Part shown: positions 25,809 to 31,436 of the stretch, one piece after another
Numbering within the stretch: position 1 is the first letter of the stretch
Layout of the letters: each line of letters opens with the position of its first letter
From: JAFARZ01 sp035651595
Lineage (GTDB): Bacteria > Actinomycetota > Actinomycetes > Streptosporangiales > Streptosporangiaceae
DNA length: 31,436 nucleotides
Assembly (NCBI GenBank): GCA_035651595.1
Contig: DASRFJ010000366.1
Location: forward strand, 1 to 31,436
Reading direction: 5' to 3'
Notes under the pieces: model-generated
Told to the model about the DNA's origin: nothing
Databases searched by the model: none
The model's input: only the letters and a program-made list of their open reading frames with translations
Translations under genes and position numbers: made by a program

Positions 25809-26338
25809 ACCGGTACCGGTGCGGGCAGCTCAGCCGGGTCGAAGCCGGTCGCGCGCACGGCGCCGTCTGCGTCGAGCAGGCAGAACGCTGGGAAGCCCGC
25901 GACGCCGAACGCCTTGCCCAGCGGGCCGTCGCCGGCCTCGGTGCACACCTGGGCCACGGCGGTCAGCTCAGCCAGGTACGGCACCGGCTCGGCGGACTCG
26001 CCGATGACGACGAGCACGTCGTCGCGCCGGACCCGGTTTGCCCGCAGGTACTCGGTGAACGCGGGCACCCGCTTGGGACAGATCGAGCACCGCGGGGAGA
26101 AGAAGGCGACCATGTGCAGCCCGGCGGGCCCGCTGACCAGGGCACCGTCGGTGGTGGTCGCGGTGAACGGCTCGGCGCGCTGGCCTGAGGCCAGGCCGAT
26201 GACCGCGACGTCCTCGCCGTGAGCGGCGCTGAGCAGCGCGTTGTGCTCGCGGAGCCGGCGGATCACGCCGAAGGTGAGGAGCAGGTCGACCAGGCAGAGC
26301 AGCGCGGTGATGGCGACGGCGGCGATGAGTACAGGCAT
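25805..26338 (-). CDS. MauD/TlpA-like membrane-anchored thioredoxin
   Basis: 177 residues: one N-terminal membrane helix (VLIAAVAITALLCLVDLLLTFGVI), then a thioredoxin-like domain outside with MVAFFSPRCSICPKRVPAF (active site Cys84-Ser-Ile-Cys87) and the cis-Pro loop GVAGFPAFCLL. In methylamine dehydrogenase clusters MauD, of similar design, helps form the many disulfides of the small subunit. ATG 26338 is chosen because AGGAGA lies 6 nt upstream and the membrane helix begins there; the frame is open to 26392 across the inter-gene hairpin. It is the second gene of the peptide operon and overlaps the ABC start by 4 bases. A MauE-like partner is encoded at 30009. Confidence 0.9.
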   Translation of the reverse strand: MPVLIAAVAITALLCLVDLLLTFGVIRRLREHNALLSAAHGEDVAVIGLASGQRAEPFTATTTDGALVSGPAGLHMVAFFSPRCSICPKRVPAFTEYLRANRVRRDDVLVVIGESAEPVPYLAELTAVAQVCTEAGDGPLGKAFGVAGFPAFCLLDADGAVRATGFDPAELPAPVPV

Positions 26339-26358
26339 GTGATTCTCCTGGTTACGGA

Positions 26359-26391
26359 TGCTGCGGCCAGGTGAGGGCACCGGCCGCAGCA
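26359..26391 (-). terminator. 10-bp stem-loop between precursor gene and export genes (attenuator candidate)
   Basis: TGCTGCGGCC (26359-26368) and GGCCGCAGCA (26382-26391) pair exactly around a 13-nt loop. It sits in the 69-bp gap between the precursor stop and the thioredoxin start. In peptide operons such a hairpin lets most transcripts stop after the precursor gene, or protects its mRNA, so that precursor exceeds processing proteins. Confidence 0.65.
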
Positions 26392-26407
26392 CCTGCCCGC
26401 GAGGGGG

Positions 26408-26608
26408 CTAACAGCCGATAAACGAGTTGGAGCAACCTCCGCAGAAGACCGCGCATCCGCAGTTGTAGCTGCAGGTCTTCACGTAAATCGTGTGGTTGTG
26501 GCAGTAGCACTCCTGCTGCCATGGATCTGGCGGGCAGCATGCCCCGGCCTTGATCTGCGGAACCACCTTGCCCAGCAGGCGGTCAGCCATTGTGGCGATC
26601 ATCGACAT
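26408..26608 (-). CDS. Cysteine-rich secreted peptide precursor (10 Cys in a putative 43-residue core)
   Basis: 66 residues. A 23-residue amphipathic leader (MSMIATMADRLLGKVV...) with no hydrophobic signal helix ends in Ala-Gly-Ala, then the core begins CCPPDPWQQECYCHNHTIYV and ends CSNSFIGC. The core has 10 Cys (positions 1, 2, 11, 13, 23, 27, 29, 33, 36, 43 of 43), an even number suited to five disulfides, plus one Trp. Ala-x-Ala is the cleavage signature of S26 peptidases, two of which flank the gene. ATG 26608 is preceded 8 nt away by AAAGGGGGTGA; GTG 26620 lies inside that site and is rejected. No lanthionine synthetase, radical SAM or YcaO enzyme is nearby, so disulfides are the likely modification. 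I recognise no known family; Cys density recalls MauA, without real similarity. An antimicrobial or signalling role is a guess. Confidence 0.85.
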   Translation of the reverse strand: MSMIATMADRLLGKVVPQIKAGACCPPDPWQQECYCHNHTIYVKTCSYNCGCAVFCGGCSNSFIGC

Positions 26609-26616
26609 ATGGTCAT

Positions 26617-26627
26617 TCACCCCCTTT
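26617..26627 (-). promoter_or_regulatory. Near-consensus ribosome binding site of the Cys-rich peptide
   Basis: AAAGGGGGTGA differs at one base from the full anti-Shine-Dalgarno complement AAAGGAGGTGA and is 8 nt from ATG 26608. It fixes the start and predicts very strong translation of the precursor. Confidence 0.8.
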
Positions 26628-26669
26628 CCCGCGTCGAGAACCCGACCAGGTGAGCGTCTCCCGGCCCGA

Positions 26670-26698
26670 TCACATCCAGCTCACATCAAGATCACCCG
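26670..26698. promoter_or_regulatory. Three heptamer direct repeats at 11-bp spacing (SARP-type operator)
   Basis: TCACATC (26670-26676), TCACATC (26681-26687) and TCACCCG (26692-26698) repeat every 11 bp with 4-bp spacers, in the gap between the divergent peptide operon and SARP gene. SARP regulators of the ActII-ORF4/DnrI/AfsR group bind heptameric direct repeats with exactly this helical-turn spacing. Which promoter it drives is not clear; I see no convincing -10 at the standard distance on either side. Confidence 0.7.
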
Positions 26699-26767
26699 GT
26701 GGCGGCTGGCTCATTGTGGGCGTCGCTGTTAGCGTCGGGATAGGGCCGAGGCCGGAGGGGTCGGGCG

Positions 26768-29593
26768 GTGGTCGAGGAGCTGGACTTCTGCTTGCTCGGT
26801 CCGCTGCGCGTGCGGAGCGGCGGCCGGGACGTGCCGATCGGTCCCGGCAGGCAACGGGCGCTGCTGGCCGCGCTGCTGCTGAGCGCCGGCCGGATGGTGC
26901 CGGCCGCCGAGCTGATCGAGGTGCTCTGGGGCGCGGCGCCGCCGCCCGCCGTTCGGTCCAGCCTGCAGAACCACGTGATGCGGCTGCGTCGCGCGCTGAC
27001 CGGCGCCGGCCGGGCCCTCGTCCTCACCCAGCCGGGCGGCTACCTGATCGACATCGAGCCTGCCATGCTGGACGTGCGCAGGTTCGAGACGTCGCTCGCC
27101 CGGGCGAAGGCCGCGGCCCAGGCCGCGTCGTGGGCTCAGGCCGCGGAACTGCTGCGGACCGGGCTCGAGCTGTGGCGCGGTCAGCCGCTGGCCGGCGTGG
27201 ATTCCGAGGCACTGGAGCGCCGCGAGGTGCCGCGGCTCACCGAACTCCGGCTCCAGGCGCTCGAGGCACAGATCCTCGCGAACCTGTACCTCGGCCGGCC
27301 GGCGGAAACGATCTCGCTGGCGCGGCAGCTTGCCGTCACGTATCCGCTTCGGGAGCGGCTGCACGCGCTGCTGATGATCGCGCTGTACCTGGACGGGCAG
27401 CAGGCCGGCGCGCTCACCGCGTACCAGAACGTGCGGGACGGCCTGGTCGTCGAGCTCGGCATCGAGCCGGGCGCGGAACTGCGCCGGATCCACCAGCAGA
27501 TCCTCCAGGCGGTGCCGCCCGCCGAGGTGCTCGCCGGTGCGGGCGGGGCGCCCGTGGTGCCATCGCGCGCGAGACCCGCGTCGGCCGTGCCACGGCAGCT
27601 GCCCCCGCTGGCGGGCAACTTCACCGGGCGCGACGCCGAGCTGGCGACCCTGACCGCGCTGGCCGGCGAGCTCGGCGGCCAGCGGGACACCTCGCCGGTC
27701 ATCGTCATCGCCGGCACGGCCGGCGTCGGCAAGACCGCGCTCGCGGTGCACTGGGCCAGGCGGGCCGCGGACCGGTTTCCCGACGGACAGTTGCACCTTG
27801 ACCTGCGCGGATACGGTCCGGGCGGGCCAGGCGGGCGGCTGAGCCCCGCGGTCGCGCTGGCCGGGCTGCTGCGCACGCTGGGACTGCCCGACCGCGACAT
27901 CCCGGCGGACGACGAGCAACGCGCCGCCACCTACCGGAGCATGCTGGCCGGCCGGCGGATGCTGATCCTGCTCGACAACGCCAGCGCGGCGGACCAGGCT
28001 CGGCCACTGCTGCCCGCGGCCGGCGGCTGCCTCACGCTGGTGACCAGCCGCGACATGCTCGCCGGGCTGATGGCGCGCGACGGCGCGCGCCGCCTGGAAC
28101 TCGGGCCGCTGCCGATGCCGGACGCGATCGTGCTGCTCCGTACGCTGACCGCCGGCCGGGTGGGCGCGGCCGCCCCGGCGCGGATCGCGGAGCTGGCGGA
28201 GCGCTGCGCCCGGCTGCCGCTGGCGCTGCGGGTCGCCGCCGAGCTGGTGGCGACCCGCCCCGCCGCCAGCCTGGCCGGCCTGACCGCCGAGCTCGCCGAT
28301 CAGGGCCGGCGGCTGGACCTGCTCGACGCGGGCGGCGACCCGCGCACCGCGCTCCGGGCGGTCTTCTCCTGGTCCTACCAGCATCTGGACGCCGAGACCG
28401 CGCGCGACTTCCGGCTGCTTGGCCTGCACCCGGGGGCGGACTTCGACGCGCCCGCGGCGGCGGCGCTCACCGCCCGCCCGGTCCACCTGGCGGTCGGCTC
28501 GCTGACCCGGCTGGTGCGCGCATCCTTGGTGCAGGCGGACTGGCGGACGCGGCGCTACGGCATGCATGACCTGCTCCGCGCCTACGCCGCGGAGCAGGTG
28601 ATCGCCGCGGACGGCCGGGCGGGGCGGCAGGCGGCGCTGAGCCGGCTGCTCGACCATTACGCCGGTGCCGCGTCGGCGGCGATGGACGCGCTGTATCCGG
28701 CGGAGCGGCACCAGCGCCCGCGGGTGCGGGTCGGCGCGGTCACGGCCGGCACCGTCGCCGCCCGGTCCTGGCTCGCGGCCGAACGACGCAACCTCACCGG
28801 CACGATCGGTTTCGCCGCGACCGGTGGCTGGCCGGTCCGTGCGGTGCAACTGGCCGGCACGATATCCCGCTACCTCGACGCCGGCGGGTACTACCTGGAG
28901 GCGATCGAGGTCCATGGTCACGCGGTGGCCGCGGCCCGCCAGGCCGGTGACCTGGCCGCGGAGGCCACGGCGCTGACGAACCTCGGCATGGCGGAGCTAC
29001 GCCAGGGCCGCTCCGCCCGCGCCGCGAGCCACCTGAGCCGGGCCGTCGAGCTGCACCGGCAGGCCGGTGACGTGGCGGGCGAGGCCCGCGCCATCGGCGA
29101 CCTCGGCTGCCTGTACCAGCAGCGTGGCGAGTACGACCTGGCCCGGAGCTGTGTCTGGCGGGCGCTGGCGCTGTTCCGGCAGAGCGGGGACCGCACCGGC
29201 GAGGCCCGCGCCCTGGTCAACCTGGGGGACATCTGCCGGCGGCGGGGTCGCCATGAGCAGGCGGTGCGTTATCTCGGCGGCTCCGCGACGCTTGCCGGAG
29301 CGATCGGCGACGAGGCGTCCCGGGCGTATGCGCTGGCCTACCTCGGTGACGTCCTGCGCCGGCAGGGCCGCTACCAGGCGGCGGCCCGATGCCTGCGCCG
29401 GGCCCTGCGGCTGTGCCGCCGCACCGGCAGCCGGCCGGCCGAGGGGTATACGCTGACCTGCCTCGGCGACGTCTACTCGCGCACCGGCGACATCGGGCGG
29501 GCGAGGCTGCTGTGGCAGCGGGCACGGGTGGTGCTCGAGGCCGTCGGCAGCGACCGGACGACGACGCCGAGCAGTCGCTCGCCCGGGATATAG
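26768..29593 (+). CDS. SARP-family regulator with BTAD, NB-ARC and TPR domains (AfsR-like)
   Basis: 941 residues. OmpR-type winged helix (about 1-95: LDFCLLGPLRVRSGGRDVPIGPGRQRALLAALLL), BTAD (about 98-245: FETSLARAKAAAQA ... TAYQNVRDGLVVELGIEPGAELRRIHQQIL), NB-ARC (about 280-560) with P-loop GTAGVGKTALAVHWA near 316 and LILLDNASAADQA, winged helix (SWSYQHLDAETARDFRLLGLHPGAD ... GMHDLLRAYAAEQV), and TPR repeats from about 700. Related proteins activate peptide and secondary-metabolite clusters. GTG 26768 has GGAGGGG 7 nt upstream. It diverges from the Cys-rich peptide operon and shares its NB-ARC-TPR body with the regulator at 20915. Its last 121 bp are antisense to the second signal-peptidase gene. 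Confidence 0.93.
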   Translation: MVEELDFCLLGPLRVRSGGRDVPIGPGRQRALLAALLLSAGRMVPAAELIEVLWGAAPPPAVRSSLQNHVMRLRRALTGAGRALVLTQPGGYLIDIEPAMLDVRRFETSLARAKAAAQAASWAQAAELLRTGLELWRGQPLAGVDSEALERREVPRLTELRLQALEAQILANLYLGRPAETISLARQLAVTYPLRERLHALLMIALYLDGQQAGALTAYQNVRDGLVVELGIEPGAELRRIHQQILQAVPPAEVLAGAGGAPVVPSRARPASAVPRQLPPLAGNFTGRDAELATLTALAGELGGQRDTSPVIVIAGTAGVGKTALAVHWARRAADRFPDGQLHLDLRGYGPGGPGGRLSPAVALAGLLRTLGLPDRDIPADDEQRAATYRSMLAGRRMLILLDNASAADQARPLLPAAGGCLTLVTSRDMLAGLMARDGARRLELGPLPMPDAIVLLRTLTAGRVGAAAPARIAELAERCARLPLALRVAAELVATRPAASLAGLTAELADQGRRLDLLDAGGDPRTALRAVFSWSYQHLDAETARDFRLLGLHPGADFDAPAAAALTARPVHLAVGSLTRLVRASLVQADWRTRRYGMHDLLRAYAAEQVIAADGRAGRQAALSRLLDHYAGAASAAMDALYPAERHQRPRVRVGAVTAGTVAARSWLAAERRNLTGTIGFAATGGWPVRAVQLAGTISRYLDAGGYYLEAIEVHGHAVAAARQAGDLAAEATALTNLGMAELRQGRSARAASHLSRAVELHRQAGDVAGEARAIGDLGCLYQQRGEYDLARSCVWRALALFRQSGDRTGEARALVNLGDICRRRGRHEQAVRYLGGSATLAGAIGDEASRAYALAYLGDVLRRQGRYQAAARCLRRALRLCRRTGSRPAEGYTLTCLGDVYSRTGDIGRARLLWQRARVVLEAVGSDRTTTPSSRSPGI

Positions 29594-30009
29594 CCGAGGG
29601 CACGTGAGTCCATGCTCATCGGCGGGTTGTCACCGAGCACGATGAGCTTGCCTTCGGGCACCGCGGCCGGATGCGCGATCGCCGTCGGCAGATCGAGGCC
29701 GTCCGGCGGCTGCTCGCCGGGCACCGCGGCGACCCGCTTGATCATCCACTGGCGTTTGAGGTCGCCTCCGGCGGGTGCCTGCGTCCACTCCCGGCCTTCG
29801 GTCGGGGTCTCGATCACGACGATCTGACCGGTACGCACCGACCGCACCCGGGTACGGCGGACCAGCACCCGGTCGCCCTCGGTCAGCGTCGGCTCCATGC
29901 TCTGCCCCGTCACCGTGACGACCGCGATCCGGCGACGCGTGATGGCGAGGGCCGCAGCGCCGGCCGCGAGGACGCCGAGCGCGGTGGCCGTGCCGGTGGT
30001 GGGGCGCAT
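29473..30009 (-). CDS. S26 family signal peptidase (copy 2)
   Basis: 178 residues, paralogous to the copy at 23488: one N-terminal helix (TALGVLAAGAAALAITRRR), Ser37 in VTGQSMEPTLTEGDRVLV, Lys91 in QWMIKRVAAVPGE, and the signature GKLIVLGDNPPMSMDSRALGYIPGERLLGVV. ATG 30009 shares a base with the MauE-like gene's stop (TGATG), so the pair is translationally coupled. After the family's normal end, the last ~23 residues (starting TASSTTRARCHSSLARP) are read antisense to the TPR codons of the SARP gene and are probably non-conserved. Two peptidases may mean two substrates, sequential cuts, or functional redundancy. Confidence 0.88.
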   Translation of the reverse strand: MRPTTGTATALGVLAAGAAALAITRRRIAVVTVTGQSMEPTLTEGDRVLVRRTRVRSVRTGQIVVIETPTEGREWTQAPAGGDLKRQWMIKRVAAVPGEQPPDGLDLPTAIAHPAAVPEGKLIVLGDNPPMSMDSRALGYIPGERLLGVVVRSLPTASSTTRARCHSSLARPMSPVRE

Positions 30010-30596
30010 CACCGCGCGGCCGGCCGGGACACCGGCGCGAACAGGTCGACGAGGTCGTCGAACCTGATCAGCAGCAGCGCCACGACCGCGCCGGCCACGA
30101 TCGCCACGACGGTCGCCGCGGCCGCCGGGGCCGCCGGCGTGCCGTGCCGGAACGCGTTGGCGATGAGGCCGGCGATGAGCAGCGCGAGGAGAGCGACGTT
30201 GCGTCCCACGTGCGCCCCGCTGAGCTCCCGCCCCGCCTTGGCGCCGAAGCACGCGCACGACGCCTTGGTACCGGACCGTACGACGGCGATGACGCCGGCC
30301 GCCAGCACGCCGGCCAGCACGGTGCCGCAGGCCAGCGCCGCCGCGGCCACCGGAACCGAGCCGGCGAGCCCGCCCGCGACGAGTGCGAGGGCGAGCAGCA
30401 GCCCGGCGGCCACGATCGCCTCGCCGCCGGCCAGGACGGCCGCCGTGGCCGGCAGCAGGCGACGCGGCACGAGCGACGTCTCCGCGAGGCCGTCGCGGAA
30501 CGCGGCATAGTTCGTGCGGTTCGCCAGCTTGGTGCCCGACGATGTGCCATAGACGCAGGCCGCCAGCGCGAGCACGGCGAGTACCAGCTCAGTCAT
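30009..30596 (-). CDS. MauE/DoxX-like redox-associated membrane protein
   Basis: 195 residues, five or so hydrophobic segments. The N-terminus (MTELVLAVLALAACVYGTSSGTKL) and the conserved Cys114-Ala-Cys116-Phe-Gly of KASCACFGAKAGRELSGAHVGRN match MauE, the membrane protein that works with MauD when the disulfide-rich methylamine dehydrogenase small subunit is made. It probably passes electrons between the quinone pool or cytoplasm and the MauD/TlpA-like thioredoxin at 25805, though the direction is not shown. ATG 30596 has GGAGA 7 nt upstream; the frame is open to 30632 across the untranslated leader. It heads a two-gene operon with the second signal peptidase. Confidence 0.87.
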   Translation of the reverse strand: MTELVLAVLALAACVYGTSSGTKLANRTNYAAFRDGLAETSLVPRRLLPATAAVLAGGEAIVAAGLLLALALVAGGLAGSVPVAAAALACGTVLAGVLAAGVIAVVRSGTKASCACFGAKAGRELSGAHVGRNVALLALLIAGLIANAFRHGTPAAPAAAATVVAIVAGAVVALLLIRFDDLVDLFAPVSRPAAR

Positions 30597-30627
30597 GATT
30601 CGTCTCCACGTATCGACCCCGTTCGGG

Positions 30628-30656
30628 ATCATAGAACGGCGTGGCGCCTAGGCCAA
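30628..30656 (-). promoter_or_regulatory. Candidate housekeeping promoter of the MauE-peptidase operon
   Basis: On the minus strand TTGGCC (30656-30651), 17-nt spacer, TATGAT (30633-30628). The -10 matches TATAAT at five of six positions and the -35 matches TTGACA at four. Transcription would start near 30621, leaving a leader of about 25 nt that holds the GGAGA ribosome site. Confidence 0.5.
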
Positions 30657-30794
30657 GGCGGCGAAACCGCCCGCGCCCACGGCAATCCAAGCCGCCTCCC
30701 CGAGCGCGCGCAAACCTCACGCTGCTGAAGTGACTCAAGAGTTCTGAGTGGCTGAAGCGCAAGGCTCCCGTGTCAATAACGGGCTTCGTGGTAA

Positions 30795-31067
30795 GAAAGG
30801 CGCCAGATCTGCACCCTTTTCGGCCGCGTGCTGGTCTGGGAGCCCGGGAATCGGCTGGTATTCACCTGGCGGCAGGACGACTGGGCGTCGTCTGAGTCGA
30901 CCGAGGTGGAGGCCCGCTTCGAGTCGGCCGGCGACAGGACCCGGGTAGTCGTGGCACACGGCGGCTGGGACCGTGTGCCGTCCGCAAGCCCCGGCATGAG
31001 CGAAGGCTACGGTCACGGCTGGGCGGAACTGCTCGGCTTCTACGTCGCTGCCGCGGAGGCGCGCTGA
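30795..31067 (+). pseudogene. AHSA1/SRPBCC-domain gene lacking its N-terminal half
   Basis: The frame opens after TAA 30792 and reads ICTLFGRVLVWEPGNRLVFTW, then STEVEARFESAGDRTRVVVAHGGWDR and GYGHGWAELLGFYVAAAEAR, the second half of an activator-of-Hsp90-ATPase-like (SRPBCC) protein. Family members are about 140-160 residues; the first 60 or so, including the first strand and helices, are absent and the upstream sequence does not encode them in any frame I checked. GTG 30828 could start a 79-residue product but has no proper ribosome site. This looks like a remnant left by a deletion. Its stop overlaps the next broken gene (TGATG), so the original pair was an operon. Confidence 0.75.
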
Positions 31068-31184
31068 TGTTCGTCCACCTCGCCATTCAGTATCCCAAGC
31101 CCGAGCACGCAGGTCGTCGCCGATGACCCGTTCGACCAGTGGTGCGAGCGCCCGCCGGACGTCTTCCACCTGACCCAGGCCTAG
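31067..31184 (+). pseudogene. Monooxygenase-like gene reduced to its two ends by internal deletion
   Basis: ATG 31067 begins MFVHLAIQYPKPEHA, resembling the first strand of small antibiotic-biosynthesis-monooxygenase (ABM-like) proteins, but the frame stops after 19 codons. In the +1 frame from 31113 follows VVADDPFDQWCERPPDVFHL to TAG 31184, resembling a C-terminus of the same kind of protein. The join falls near 31107-31113, so the middle of the gene has been lost. The family name is tentative; the deletion structure is clearer. Confidence 0.6.
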
Positions 31185-31220
31185 CTAACCCATCCCGGGC
31201 GAGCCGATAGGCGGAACCTA

Positions 31221-31405
31221 TTCCGGGGCTTACCCGGATCACTGGCTGCCCGGTGGGTCAGCGGCAGGCTCGATGGGCCTCGGTTAACGTGGCGGATTGC
31301 CCCTTCGTGGTAGCCGGACCCTTATTTACGAGGGTCGATCCACCACAAGGGGGCAATCGTCCACGTCGTTGAGGGGACTGCCGGTGCGCTCCTATCCCGG
31401 TAGCC
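31221..31405. repeat. Dispersed intergenic repeat, copy B
   Basis: 185 bp aligning with 5335-5520 at about 83% identity in the same orientation. The inner hairpin arms (CCCCTTCGTGGTAG and CCACCACAAGGGGG) and outer ACGTGG/CCACGT arms are kept, though two inner pairs become mismatches. It begins 36 bp after the second broken gene. Whatever lies downstream of it is outside the window. Confidence 0.8.
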
Positions 31406-31436
31406 CCACACTGCACTCCAGGCACAGGCTGCGCGC

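Noticed and set aside
26408..26608. MauA (methylamine dehydrogenase light chain) identity for the Cys-rich peptide
   Set aside because: Too short, no matching TTQ tryptophan context, no MauB heavy chain; only Cys density and the MauD/MauE neighbours are shared.
26408..26608. Lanthipeptide or sactipeptide precursor
   Set aside because: No LanM/LanB/LanC, radical SAM or YcaO gene in the window, and few Ser/Thr in the core.
26729..28921. Minus-strand ORF of 730 codons
   Set aside because: Antisense to the SARP-NB-ARC gene; Arg/Gly/Gln-rich shadow composition and it would cover the SARP gene's promoter.

Overview
The window is chromosomal DNA from a high-GC actinomycete. Evidence: GC-rich third codon positions throughout; a homodimeric aceE next to a DUF3052 gene and an AhpE-type peroxiredoxin (the same neighbourhood as in mycobacteria and streptomycetes); ANTAR, SpoIIE-type PP2C, RsbW-like and STAS signalling proteins; a SigB/F/G-type sigma factor; and SARP/NB-ARC/TPR regulators. 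I cannot name the genus. No tRNA, rRNA, CRISPR array or transposase was found.

Region 1 (1-4386): aceE (pyruvate dehydrogenase E1, minus strand, cut at the window edge) diverges from DUF3052, ahpE and a small zinc-ribbon gene. The ahpE frame runs 161 bp into the zinc-ribbon gene. Region 2 (4417-15344) is a stress and partner-switching island: GAF-ANTAR protein, an unknown 139-residue protein, a GlsB/YeaQ membrane protein, a PAS-GAF-PP2C phosphatase, a SigB-type sigma factor, a 1240-residue soluble poly-HAMP hybrid histidine kinase, and a second ANTAR-PAS-PP2C phosphatase. Region 3 (15431-20894) holds a very strong hairpin, a convergent two-gene cassette (EF-Tu-domain-III-like protein and a DUF3040-like protein) bracketed by matching promoter/operator elements, a family-4 glycosyltransferase, a STAS/HATPase antagonist and anti-sigma pair, a PAP2-like membrane protein and an HpaB-type flavin hydroxylase.

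Region 4 (20915-30596) is the most interesting part. A 66-residue precursor encodes a 43-residue, 10-cysteine putative core preceded by an Ala-Gly-Ala signal-peptidase-like site. In the same operon follow a MauD/TlpA-like thioredoxin, an ABC exporter without a peptidase domain and an S26 signal peptidase. It diverges from a SARP-NB-ARC-TPR regulator across three 11-bp-spaced heptamers. A second operon carries a MauE-like redox membrane protein and a second S26 peptidase. I read this as a dedicated system to export, cleave and disulfide-bond a Cys-rich peptide. On its left flank a second NB-ARC-TPR regulator diverges from a candidate small ORF ending in a short Cys-rich tail, with three tandem 13-bp repeats between them, so the two ends share an architecture.

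Region 5 (30795-31436) has two decayed genes (AHSA1/SRPBCC and a monooxygenase-like gene) and the second copy of a ~186-bp, roughly 83% identical intergenic repeat whose first copy lies at 5335-5520. Product names are read by eye from motifs; no database search was possible.
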